From: Viridothelium virens
Lineage: Eukaryota; Ascomycota; Dothideomycetes; Trypetheliales; Trypetheliaceae
Direction of reading: 5' to 3'
DNA: 64,000 nucleotides
Assembly: GCA_010094025.1 (NCBI GenBank)
Contig: ML991837.1
Location: 62,001 to 126,000, forward strand
Positions within the stretch are counted from its first letter, which is position 1. Each line of letters begins with the position of its first letter. Position numbers and translations under genes: made by a program. This document shows, in pieces, positions 10,896 to 22,442 of this stretch. The notes beneath the pieces were generated by a model that searched no databases, was not told the origin of the DNA, and worked only from the letters and a program-made list of their open reading frames with translations.

Positions 10896-13754
10896 GATGT
10901 ATGATTTTCCGAGAGACAGAGACTATTGAATATACGAGTAGGTATCGGAGATTTTCAACAGCATTTGGTAGAGTGACCTTCAAGTCAAGTAGGATAGTAA
11001 AGCTTATGTCTCTCGAAGACGACTTCACCGGCTTTAGAATGCCCGGAGGCACACCCATAGCTGGCCATGTGCCGCAGGAGACGATGCATGTCAGAGACAG
11101 TTGCTCTTGTCAAGAAGTTGACGTGTTGGAGCGAGTTGCGAGCTGCAGCTAACAGAGATGTTTAGTTGGATTTGTGGAGGATAAGGAGCCACATGGATCC
11201 TTTTGGGGGGATGACGTAGACTCTGTCATGGAGTGTTTCAGAAGGACAGACACACCTAACACATTTTCGCATCTCTTCATGGCACGACGTCCTGAATAAG
11301 GCAATGGATAAACAGGGCGCTATTCTAAATGAATCGGGTCGTATATGCCAATTGCAGTTTTGGGGAGCTCGTGTTCTGGGAATAACGTCCTGAGGCTCGA
11401 TTCAAGCGGCCTCTGCGTTGCAAACATCGACCACCCCATTATTTCTTCCATCTTCTCGGGCCAATTTATGTATACCACGCATTCAGCTATTCCATGATAT
11501 GTACTGAGTACTGCGCAGACCTTCGCAGAGTGCCTGAAATGTAGGAAATCCAGTGGGTTTCTCTGACCACCTCAGGAAGTAACCGGTGCTTTCTTCGGAT
11601 CATCATAACTGGAGATACCCCAGAACTGGTCAGCAAGTCATACTCCCATTCATGCGCTGAATCCTTTTAGTCAGGCTCACTGACCGGGAATTAATCTGCG
11701 ATCTATCTCATCCTGGAAGATAGCAAGAAGGTCACGTAAACTACAAGATACCTATCCAGCTACTGCTAATGTCTTCTTTTGCTCCTCTTTAAAGGGTGCC
11801 TCAAATTGCAATCAGACGAAACGCGAAGAAACGCGGCTAAGGTTCCGAATTCACGATTTGCGCTAAGACGGCCAAACGTGGCGTAAAGGTTATCTCAGGT
11901 TGACGCCACCTATCGTACTCTACCTAATTACCATATCTTTCCTCCAAACTATGACCGGCGAAAGCCCCACAGTATTAGGCAAGCCGAGGAGCTTAGACAA
12001 GGACTTACTCGAAATTGTGTAATCAAATGGATGAGATATCAATGCCTCTCATGCTTTTGAGACGAACACACTGCGAGGCAAAAATTAGTGATGCCAGAAG
12101 GTAGGGCTACTTTAGGTGTAGTCCTGTATTTATCCAGTGACAGTGGGTTGCCGGCTGACGGCTGCTACTCTCGATAATGGTGAAGCGTACGAGTAGAAGA
12201 GGTATAATAGCCCTACTCATCCAGGACTTCAATGAATTATCCTTGTATGCTCTGGAATCGAGGATACAGAATATCTTGCCTATTCTCGCTAGGCATGCAT
12301 GCATCGCAGCCGAGGCAAAATGCATCGAGAACGGGGAGGACTGCAAGTTTCCTGCAGGAGCTTCTTCAGCCATTTATAAAGTACATGTAGTTAGGATAAG
12401 TAGCACGCTTGGATTGTAATTATCTACGAATCAAAAGGCGACTCCGCATCACGACCAAGCGGATTGAAATAAGGTTAGGTGCAATGCAGCGATTCGCAAG
12501 CAAGCATGGTCACACCGTCAAACGGAAAATCAAGATTCGGAACGCCAGTTCGGGGCAATCAGACTAGAAGCCAAAGTTCGATCGCCATGACTGCCTATCC
12601 GCCAACCTAGGAATGAAGAGACGTGGAGGTTGACGATGTCAAAGACACGGTTGGCCAGTCATGACTTCAACTTAGCCGGCGTGGAGAGCCGGTACCCAGG
12701 TTCAGCGTCGGAAGTGGCATCTTCCTCCACCCCTCCACCACGGGATCGAGTGGATAACTGACTCTGAAACTTGGGTTGAACCCACCTATTGACATCGTCT
12801 GTGAATGAAGGTTTGGAAGTAGTCGTCATCATTCATTCTTTCTCCCCTCTCTTCAACATGCATTCAACTCTCGATATCGAAATCTTTTGACAGAAGTACA
12901 CATCAAAAATGTTCAAATCGCTGTATGGCTGCAGGATCGCTGTCACGTCACGGCGTGGCTGGATCAAGCAAACCCTTTGTCTGCCTCGTGGGATTCTAAT
13001 TTTGAGCATCGACATCAAAGCAGCAAAGGATCAAGCCATGCACTGAGCGCAGGATGATCGCGAACACTCGGCATGAACCTGCAGCCAGTGGCATTAGAGA
13101 CAGATCCGGACCAAGCATCCCTGTAGCCTACCATGCTTATTAGGTCTGCTTTCATTCGTGCTCTTTAGGGAGCGCTGCTTTGCGAGCTACCTAGATGACA
13201 ACAAGGATATGCTCAGTGGGCCTGTTGAAAGGATAGGGTTCGTTCATCTCTGACACCGAACAACACAGTCGGGAGATCTAGACACACAGTCATTTCACAT
13301 TCGAAGTTCGTTTCAGCTGTGCCATGAGAAGCTCCCCAGAGTTCGAGACGAGTCGAGGGGTACAAGGATTGGTGAATCTCGGCCATGCGATGCCATCGCT
13401 TGGAAGCATGGCAGAAATCAATGATTTCTTTGCAAGGGGCACCTGCAGCCGGCGTGCAGAAAGCAGCGTACGTGCCTGGATTTGGACAGTCTGGCGCCGA
13501 AAAGAGGAAGCATCTTCAGAAGATGGCGGCAGGCCGCCAATGAGAGAGTTCCACTCTCGTCTACTGTCGGGAACGCTAACGGGAGATTCTGCAGAGAGTG
13601 CAGATCGCGCCGAGATGTTGGCGCAAACTCCAGCTTCCGCCAACTCGCCCGGTCCCCATTCTCCGAGACCAAGCAGCCTGGGCAGACGAAGCCGGTCCAC
13701 ATGGCCTGGCCACACACGGCAACTTGTCAACTTGCTCTCAGAGTCCAGCGCGTC
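10896..13754. other. 2.9-kb intergenic region
   Basis: Lies between divergent genes (minus-strand start 10895, plus-strand start near 13755) and therefore carries both promoters. Short frames on both strands overlap one another, for example plus 12177-12419 and minus 12107-12373, and none has a recognisable domain. An open frame continues upstream of the DUF8004 start to about 13482 and may be 5' coding sequence or UTR. No tRNA, repeat or transposon end was seen. Confidence 0.45.
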
Positions 13755-16700
13755 ATGGAGCCAAAATACTATAACTTACCCGCTCCCGTTCCACGCGTAT
13801 GGGGACGCGAGGATGACAATCCGCAACTAAGCTTTTCTCCAGCGCTTCGTCGTCATCATGAACGGACATCGCAATATTCCGGTACAAGTACCGTGGAGGG
13901 TCTCGTCCATGTCAGCTTTAACCATGTCAGCCGGAATGCGTGCAGAGGGATTAGCAACGGCCGTCGACTGCGATAATAATAAGGTTCTACTTCCTGTACC
14001 ACCTCCGAAAAAGCGCACCGGCTCTCCCTCAAGGTCGGCCGTCCCCAACTTCTCGAGACCGAGTCTTGCCAAAAAGTTAAATCTGGAGATGCCGGTCGTC
14101 GAAACACATCCTGCCAAGAAGCAGAGGCATCAGATCTCAATGCCCACCATGCGGAACCCCTGCAGAGCTGCAAACGTAAGGAGGTGGGACGGAAGCACCA
14201 GAACTTATAGTGATTGGGACGGTCTCCGCAGAGTAGGCACTCCATAACTTCTTCATAGCTATCAGGACTAAGCTAATTGCCACAATTAGGATGATGAGTT
14301 GTGGTTTCCCAATGGAGACTGCCTGGTGCATTTCTATAGCAAGGGTCATTCTCGAAGGGGTCCCTCTCTCCGTGTTCCCTTTGATTCTCTCAAACAAGCG
14401 CAGTGTGCTCCATTATTCGACCTCTGTCTTGCAAAATTGATCCCAGAACCAAACATAGATTCTCCTGTTCAATCTTGCAGAAGTAATCGAAGTGGCTCCA
14501 ACTCAACATACTCCTCGAGCTCCAATGGTGCAAAATACGAGCTCTACATTCCTTGCCCCGAAGATACGCCAAGGGAGGAGGCGTTTGCCTATCATCTCAC
14601 TACACGCAATTTCTTTGCGTGGATGTTTGGCAAGCCTCTCGTAGGGAGTCGTCTGGGCAAGTCGCTGGTCGATTTACTGGAACGGATGACACTGTTCCGA
14701 GACGAAGAAGTCGACAACGTGGAAGATTTCACGACCTATCTGGAGGCTAGTGGATACCTCGACTTTGGAAACTGCCCAGACTATGCGCTATCCACCCTCT
14801 CATTTGCGGAGCACTTCCGGTTGCGAGATCTCTGGATCGATGCTTTTGCGCATTGTGTGGGTATGAACGAAAATCTCTGCTTCAGCCCCGAATTTGGAGC
14901 GATATCAAGGGTGACCAAGGCTCTCATCACGCGAGCATACCTTGAGATGGACTTGCATATCGGTCGCGCCTCTCGTGGTGTAACCAACTTCCTCGAAGAT
15001 GACCTTTCCTCCTCCTATCTTGGATTGGCTGAAGGTGCTCGCATTCATCTTGACCGATTTCGCTCTTTCCTTCACTCCTACTATGTCAACAAGCTCGGGT
15101 ACTGGCCGCCCCCGCAAGGATCGGCATTCCCGAAGTCTCTCTATCTTTCAATGTACCACGAGTTTAGCAAACTTTACAGCTACCTCGCAGACACTGAAAA
15201 TGTCGACATCATCCAAAAAGCTGCCTCTGGTGGCATCTGCGTGCTACAAAATGTGGAAGCTTTTGATGGTCGGCACAAGTATGACCCGCTTCCCTATCAG
15301 CTACCACTGTTGCCCGAGTGTCAATCCCCGGAGAAGCGAACTCAGCCCCAGAAGGGCCTTCGTGCTCGTAGGATAAGTTACAGGAGCTCGAAGAAAGACC
15401 CCAAAGTCGATGCTCAGGCTGCTCTTGCTGGAGCTACGAATTCTGGAGACCCATCACTAATATCCTGCCCACTTGTGCAGGAGTATGCTCAATTTGAGCG
15501 TGAATTGAGCCTATCACCGGAAGAGAAGGTATCGATTGCGGATGCTCGAAAGGTTCGATGGTTACTCATTTATGGTGTTGTGCAAATGCTCATCTCCGTC
15601 ACTCGAGCTCCTCCAGAGGTTCGAGACACTGAAGGCCCAAATTACCCGCTGTGCTGCTTGATGGCAGGCACTCCATCATGGGCATTTAGCTCAGGGTCGC
15701 CGCTGGCTTCACCAGTGGAGTCACCAAAGGCATCTTCCTCCTCTTCCGTAGACCAGTCGGATGGGCCCGAGGAATCGGAGGCACGACCGACGTCTCAGAT
15801 CTCCATTCATCCGGATTGCGAGACTGATAATTATTTTGCCAACATTCCATTTAATCGCCGGGCAGACACTGATCCTGCTTGTGTCCCTCAGCCTCTCCGC
15901 CCTCTACATGGCCGCACAACCACAAGTATCAGTGCTCCTGTTGTCCGTACATCATCCATTAGAAAAAATCTCCACCTTCCCAAACGCTTTAGCCAAAGAC
16001 GCGCCAACTCTATCAAAGCACCAATTCCTGTTCGACCAAGCCAATTTTGTGAAATTCTCGTGCACGGATACGGCAATGGGCTCAACAAAGCCAGCATCGA
16101 CATCGCTGACCAGACCGATATCGACATCAACGAACCCGAACGATCCGACACCCCCACCTCTGCTCCATTCTCAAAACTCGACACTTCTCCTATCAAATCC
16201 CCGCAAACTCCCAAAGCACTCTCCACTCCTCACCTAGCACCTAAAACGCCATCCTTCCCCACTCAAGCCCGCGAAGCCCGCACCCCAATCCTCAATCCCA
16301 CCCAACTCGACCTCGTCCCGGTCGACCCGCTTCCCACCAGCAGCACCACCTCGCTCAGCACCTCACTCAGCGTCCCGCTCTCCTGGGCGCAAGAAGCCGA
16401 GTCCCTCTCGCCCACCTCACCTTCCTCCTCCACCCTCAGCATCTCCATCTACGACATCGCCGCCGCCACCGCCGCCGGCCGCATCCCGGCGCTGTCCCCG
16501 CCCTCGTCCGCCTCCTCGAATTACAGCCGCGACTCCGTGCACGCCGATAGCGATGGGGGCTGGTCTGGTAGCGTTGCCGGCGAGGAGAGCGAGGTCGGGT
16601 CGGGATCGAGTTCGACGGCGCCGTCGAGTGCGAGGGCGAGCGTGCGAATGGGTTTGCATAGTCGAGTGGGGAGTTTGGGGGATGGGCTAGGTGGAGAGGA

Positions 16701-16962
16701 GGGAAAGAGGGAGGCGAAGGGGAGGGAGAGCGAGAAGGGCAGTGGTGGTCGTGATGATGCGCTTTCGTTGGGTAAGTTTGCAAAGATGTTGGCTACGGAG
16801 GAGGAGAGCGAGTGTGGGGATAGTGTGCGTAGGCTTGATTTGGGGGGGAAGGAGATGAAGGAGGTGGATTCGATGGAGAGTTTGAGGGCGAAGTATATGG
16901 ATATGGAGCTTTTCGATGCGTTGATGCCGGTGCTTGGAGATGAGAGCGCGGTTGAGGGGTGA
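13755..16962 (+). CDS. DUF8004-type fungal protein
   Basis: Three exons are proposed: 13755-13796, 13843-14232 and 14290-16962, joined in phase 0, about 1034 aa. The first intron is only 46 nt (GTATGG donor, CTAAG branch-like site, TCCAG acceptor) and joins YYNLPAPVPR to RFVVIMNG. The second is 57 nt and joins VRRWDGSTRTYSDWDGLRR to DDELWFPNGDCLVHFY. That junction and the following core (to about residue 480, including FFAWMFGKPLVGSRLGKSL) match what I recall of Pezizomycotina DUF8004 proteins. The domain's biochemical role is unknown to me. The C-terminal half is Ser/Pro/Thr-rich and disordered, with a Gly/Ser/Glu-rich end. The start is uncertain: an in-frame ATG at 13701 or an upstream exon is possible. 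Confidence 0.8.
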
Positions 16963-17549
16963 AAAGTAATTGGAACTATTAGGAATATACCCATAGGTGG
17001 ACTCTTGGCCTCTCTTTGTCACGATTTCCCTTAGTTTCCCTTTTTCCCCACAGATGGATCTTAGCAAATTTGCTTGGCCACATTTGTCAAGGCGGCAATT
17101 CTCTACACGAATGACATATTCATTGAGTATATGTCTTGCGGCTAATGTCTACTCTGTGAGAATCACGAACCTCAAGGCGTTCGGAGTGAGATGAAGTCTA
17201 GAACGGAGTGATCCAAACCGATATCCAGCTAGAATGGCAATTTAATTCAAATAAAGTCAAACTTTCAGTGATGACTTCTATATAGCGACTGACGAAAACC
17301 AAATAATTGCATAAGTCCGGAGCTCGTATATCCTAAGTGGCGATTTGTTTGTAGATTTCCATTTTCGCAACTCCCCACGCCACGTCCGGCTATTCGCGCT
17401 TTCACATGTGAACGCATCCTCATCCCTCTACTCTGGTTCCACCCTCTCGTTCATTTTCTATACGACCCTCCCTCGACCCGATCACAACTGTACTCGTGCA
17501 GTGAGATACAATGCAAGTGAACCGGTAATATCTAGATGTTCTGCCTACA
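16963..17549. promoter_or_regulatory. intergenic region with PXA1 promoter
   Basis: 587 bp between two genes on the same strand. It should hold the 3' end of the DUF8004-type gene and the promoter of the ABC transporter. The final 120 bases before the ATG at 17550 are C/T-rich, as is common upstream of fungal start codons. No specific factor site can be claimed. Confidence 0.4.
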
Positions 17550-20263
17550 ATGGCAGCACAATCCACACTTCGTCACCCCACTGACCCTCTTCTCGCCCTC
17601 TACGTTCGCTACCTCGACATCATTCGATTAAAGGCACGGCAAACCTCCCGCACGACGCGTCTCGTTGCTGCCCTTTCTCTTACGCTCTCTATAGTCGTCA
17701 GTGGCTATGGCGCGAACCGATGGTGGCGGAAGAAACGCGCCGAGGAAAACACTGCTAGGAGATTGATGCGCAGGAACTCTGGCATCAGAGGAAAAGACGG
17801 ATCTCGCACAATCTACGTTCCATACAAAAATTCGACATCTGCTGTCACGATCCATCCCACAAAGCCTACCACTTTTGATGCCCACAGGAGGTTATTCTTG
17901 CAACCCCCACGGGCTTCAGGCCTTAGCGATGGACAGACTCCGGGGGTACCTCCACCACAGACGAAACCGGGACTGAATCTTGCGTTCCTACACCAATTTT
18001 TGAGTCTATTGAACATAATGGTACCGAGATGGACATCCAAGGAAACCGGACTGCTCCTCTCACACAGTGCGTTCCTCCTCCTAAGAACGTACCTCTCCCT
18101 TGTCGTTGCCAGACTAGACGGTGAAATAGTCCGAGATCTAGTTGCTGGAAATGGCAGGCTGTTTCTTTGGGGTATAACCAAGTGGTGTGGGATCGGTAGC
18201 GTCGCCTCTTATGTCAATGCTATGATCAAATTCCTCCAGTCCAAGATCTCAATCGCTTTCCGGACACGCCTTACACGCTACATTCATGACCTATACCTTA
18301 ATGATAATCTCAACTACTACAAACTCCTGAACTTGGACGGTGGAGTTGGTGAAGGAGCAGATCAATTTATCACCCAAGATCTAACGCTCTTCTGCGCCTC
18401 TGCAGCGTCTCTGTACTCTTCCCTTGGCAAACCACTCGTTGATCTCTGCGTCTTCAACTACCAACTTTTTCGTTCTCTTGGACCCCTTGCTCTTAGTGGT
18501 CTCTTGGCCAATTACTTCCTCACCGCTACCATCCTCCGCCGACTCTCACCACCATTTGGAAAACTCAAAGCCGTCGAGGGGCGCAAAGAAGGAGAATTCC
18601 GCGCCCTACATTCGCGTCTCATCGCCAATGCCGAAGAAGTCGCCTTCTACGGCGGCGACCAAATGGAGAAGGTATTCCTAGACAAAGGATTCAAGGAACT
18701 GAAGCATTGGATGGAAGGAATCTACAGCCTCAAGATCCGGTACAACATGCTCGAAGACTTCGTCCTCAAATACTCATGGTCCGCCTTCGGCTACCTCATC
18801 ACCTCCCTCCCCGTCTTCCTCCCCGCCTGGGGCGGTCTCGGCGGCATCTCCGAACTCGCCGACTCCAGCACCAGCAGCACCACCGCCTCGTCCTCCACCC
18901 CTTCTTCCCCCCACTCACCCACCACCACTTCCGACTCGCCCTCCGCCCCGCCGCGCTCCCTCTCCGGCGGCCGCGAGCGCTCCCGCATGAAATCCTTCAT
19001 CACCAACAAGCGGCTCATGCTGTCCCTCGCCGACGCCGGCGGCCGCATCATGTACAGCATTAAGGACCTATCCGAGCTCGCGGGGTACACCTCGCGAGTC
19101 TACACCCTCATCTCCACGCTGCACCGCGTCCACGCCGCCGCCTACTATCCTCCCCGCGGCGTCAGCGGCGTCAGTGGCGGGCAGCTCCCCGAACCATTCT
19201 CGCTCGCCGACGTCCAGGGCACGGTGCACCGCGGCTTCGATGGCGTCCGCCTCGAGAACGTGCCCGTTGTTGCGCCCGCGCTGTGGCCTGCGGGGGGCGA
19301 CCCTTTGCTCGAGAGCCTGAGTGTTGTCGTGAGGAGTGGCGAGCACTTGCTCATTACGGGGCCGAATGGAGTGGGGAAGTCGGCGGTGGCGCGGCTGGTG
19401 GCGGGGCTGTGGCCGGTGTATCGCGGGTTGGTGTCGCGGCCGCGGAGGATTGGCGTGGATGGGATTATGTTTGTGCCGCAGCGGCCGTATTTGAGTACGG
19501 GGACGTTGAGGGATCAGGTCATCTATCCGCATACGGAGGTGGATATGCGGGGTGCGGGGAGAAGGGATGCGGAGTTGGGGGAGGTGTTGGAGGAGGCGAG
19601 GTTGGGGTATTTGCCGGAGAGGGAAGGGGGGTGGGATACGAGGAAGGAGTGGAAGGATGTGCTGAGTGGGGGGGAGAAGCAGCGGATGGGGATTGCGAGG
19701 TTGTTGTATCATGAGCCGAGGTACGCGGTTGTGGATGAGGGGACGAGCGCGGTGAGTAGTGATGTGGAGGGACTTTTGTATGAGAGGGCTAAGGCCAAGG
19801 GGATCAGTAAGTCGGCTTCAAAACTGAGTTGTTGGGAAAAGTCGAAGCTAAATGTCTTTCAGCTCTCATCACAATATCCACGCGTGCTTCGCTCAAGCGT
19901 TATCACACCTTCACACTGACCCTCGGTCTCGGCGATACAGGCGAAGACTGGGAGTTTCAACGGATAGGTACCGAACGAGAAAAGTCATCGGTCGAGAAGG
20001 AATTGCAAGAACTCCGCGAGCGGTTGTCGAAAGTGGAAGATTGGAAGAAGAGGCGCGAAGAGATCGATCGAGAGTTGGCGCAGGTCTGGGTGGAAGGCGG
20101 AGAGGAGCTTGCTCCGCCCCCGTACATGGAGCGAAAGGAAGCCGGGCAGCCTGGGAAAGAAGGTGAAGTTCATCAGGAGATAAACAATGACCTAAGTGGC
20201 AATTCTGAAGAGAGTGCGGAAATGGTTGAAAGTGGGGAGCAGCAAAGCCAAGATGGCAGTTGA
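17550..20263 (+). CDS. PXA1: peroxisomal half-size ABC transporter (ABCD/PXA1 type)
   Basis: Imports long-chain acyl-CoA into peroxisomes for beta-oxidation, as a dimer of half transporters. Two exons, 17550-19806 and 19863-20263, join in phase 1 across a 56-nt intron; 885 aa. One membrane span lies near residues 38-58. The transmembrane domain covers about 165-470 and contains the ABCD EAA-like motif (NAEEVAFYGGDQME) at about 350. A Ser/Thr-rich loop follows near 435-480. The nucleotide-binding domain has Walker A GPNGVGKS near residue 605, signature LSGGEKQRMGIARLL near 705 and Walker B YAVVDEGTSAV. The splice joins KAKGI to TLITISTRASLKRYH, which restores the conserved H-loop region, though the histidine position reads as Thr/Arg here (ISTRASL instead of the usual S-H-R). 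That substitution deserves attention. The C-terminus is a charged coiled coil. Confidence 0.93.
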
Positions 20264-20611
20264 TGATTGGAAATACATCACGAAGCTATTGGAAACACTG
20301 GCTTTATCTTGTGTGGGATGAACTCATAGACAACGAGGGCATTCCCTCCACCATAGGCGTGAAGATTCCTGAGCAGCGATTCTGTTTGAATAAGCTGAGG
20401 CTCGAAAACCGAGCGTCTAGGTGTTCAAGGGCTACTCTATCAGCCCAAAATTTGTTCCCAACCCGAGCGGTCCTTACGGTCTCGAATTGGGTACTGGTGT
20501 GAAGGATGGGGATAGTTATCCATCTAACTAGATCCGCTCTCGATCTGCCTAGCTTCGACAGCCTGGTTGGAGATCCTACTCGCATTGAGATTATCTTAGG
20601 TTTCGGATACA
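20264..20611. other. 3' flank of PXA1 gene
   Basis: 348 bp between the transporter stop and the first recognisable repeat unit. Only short overlapping open frames are present. It probably holds the transporter 3' UTR. Confidence 0.4.
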
Positions 20612-21432
20612 TAAGGTAGCTTTGGAAAAAGCCCTGAAGCTATATAATCCGAGAATCTGCTGAACCTTTAGCAGAGTGACAAGACACGTTCTTCTGGCGC
20701 CGGCGACACTAAAATTGCTGTGCTGAGGCTCAACTCGATATCTTTGGTGAGAAAGGTGCGTCATAACCGCTTCCCGCAAAAGCCTCATACTTTCCTAATC
20801 AGGCAGTGAGAATGGCGAGAAACGTGTGAAATGGGGAAACTGTACCTTCTCTAGTAAATTTCAATATTTTTCAATCTTTGATGTTTATTTGCTTTTTATA
20901 CGAAGAGGTTTTCAAACTTTGAAAATTGGGATATCATAATATAAGTTCTTCTCTTTTTGAAAATGTATTTTATACATTTATTGTTTATCTAGAGATCTCT
21001 GCTTTAATCTCTGCGCAGGTCTCACCTCTCTGTGCAGGCCTCACCTTTCTGTAGATCTTTCCTCCCTATGTAGGCCTCTCAACTCTACGCAGGCCTCGCA
21101 CCCTTTTCGCAAGCCTCACGCCTCTACGTATGAAGGTCTCTCATCTCTATCTCTATACAGGCCTCGCACCTCAACTAAACCTCGCACCTTGCGCAAGCCT
21201 CAAGTGACCAGTTCAAAGGCCAGGCTCTATCTGTAATCGATTATGTAATGAATATTACTAAATTCGTCTTGTAAAAATCTCGCATACAGACACTACATGT
21301 AGGTTGGTAATCTGTATAATAACCACTCCCGTATTGAGTCTATGCCTCATGCCCAAGAAGCGCTGTAGCTATGCATCTCATCACCCAGTTCGTATCGAAA
21401 CGCCCATAGCCGAGTCCCTGTTTTTAAGGATG
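20612..21432. repeat. degenerate repeat unit, copy 1
   Basis: First of two adjacent related units. Its left part (to about 20735) matches 21440-21575: both carry AATCCGAGA, then TCTGCTGAACCTTTA, then GGCGCCGGCGA followed by TACTAAAATTGCTGTGC or ACTAAAATTGCTGTGC. Its right part (about 21240-21430) matches 22160-22352, sharing GCTATGCATCTCATCACCC and CATACAGACACTA. The middle differs and holds an AT-rich stretch (20850-21000) and a degenerate minisatellite. Copies differ largely by C/T and G/A changes. The family is not recognised, and no transposase frame is present. Confidence 0.75.
21013..21205. repeat. degenerate C/T-rich minisatellite
   Basis: About eight or nine diverged copies of a roughly 20-24 bp unit centred on GCAGGCCTCGCACCTCT run head to tail. 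It sits inside repeat copy 1, directly after an AT-rich tract, and has no counterpart in copy 2. It has no coding potential. Confidence 0.65.
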
Positions 21433-22352
21433 GTTATCTACCCAGCTAGCCTTGGAGAGAATCTTGAAGTCATGTAATCCGAGAGTCTGCTGAACCTTTA
21501 CCAAGGTGACAAGGTACGTGTTCTCGGCGCCGGCGATACTAAAATTGCTGTGCTGAGGCTCAAATTGAAATCGTCTCACCGGTCTGCACGGCTATTTACA
21601 CTAAGACGTCGGAACATCGGAGACAAATCCGATGTCACCCGAGGTTCGGCAGAAGGCCTATTGTTTATACCTATGCGCCACACAGGCCATAGCACAGCAA
21701 TTTTAGTGGTGGAAGAGGCGTCTCACCTCACTGTCAAAATCTGGTCATGAGTGACCGGTTCAACAAGGTAGCCAGTCTCCGTCTGAAACCGATTATATTA
21801 CACCTACTTCAAAGACACTCTGAGAAAGAAGCTTTGTACAGAACGCTGTGGCTACATGGTCTAAGTGGCTGTTAAACCTTTGGCAGGGTGGCAAGGTGAG
21901 GTAGATGTTACCGGCGCCGGCGACACTAAGATTGCTGTGCTCGGCATTAGTGTCTGTACACACTGTTTAAAGTGCGATCTCCAAACTGCGAGCAGAGCCT
22001 CTCAGCACAGCAATTTCAGTGTCACCGGCACCGGTAACATGTATCTCGCCACTCTTTATACTATAATGCCCAGCACAGCAGTTTTCGTAGTGGAAGAGGG
22101 TTCTCATCCCACCATAGAAATCAGGCCAAGAGTAACTCGTTCTAAAGCCAGTCTCTACCTGGAAACGACTGTGTGACACCTATTTCTAGATTCATTTTAT
22201 AACAATCTTGCATACAGACACTAGGCTGATAATCTATATAATACCCCACTCCCACTATAGTTAGCGGGACCACGCCCTATGCCCAAGAAACACCGTAGCT
22301 ATGCATCTCATCACCCAGTTCGTATTGAACCGCCCATGACCGAGTCCCCTTC
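21433..22352. repeat. degenerate repeat unit, copy 2
   Basis: Second tandem unit; its left and right parts match copy 1. Its middle carries further direct and inverted copies of the GGCGCCGGCGACACTAA and TTGCTGTGC core: forward at about 21910-21940, inverted at about 21690-21720, 22003-22035 and 22070-22095. It ends about 90 bp before the CSN1 stop codon, so it may reach into that gene's 3' UTR. The sequence looks like a small non-autonomous repeat family duplicated in tandem; classification is open. Confidence 0.7.
21893..22052. repeat. 160-bp inverted repeat (hairpin)
   Basis: The left arm GATGTTACCGGCGCCGGCGA continues into CACTAAGATTGCTGTGCT. The right arm, read on the minus strand, gives CATGTTACCGGTGCCGGTGA continuing into CACTGAAATTGCTGTGCT. 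The arms are about 40-45 bp with a spacer of about 60 bp. Differences are mainly transitions. The shape fits a small MITE or a foldback nested in repeat copy 2. Confidence 0.7.
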
Positions 22353-22442
22353 CTATCAATGCTAATTTGCCACAACGCCATTTGGTAGCGACTTCTATCT
22401 CGATCCCATTGCATTTGAGATTCGCCTTGCATGTTCTTCTTC

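Noticed and set aside
13290-13730. Minus-strand 146-codon frame
   Set aside because: It lies antisense to the 5' part of the DUF8004-type gene and shows only low-complexity sequence.
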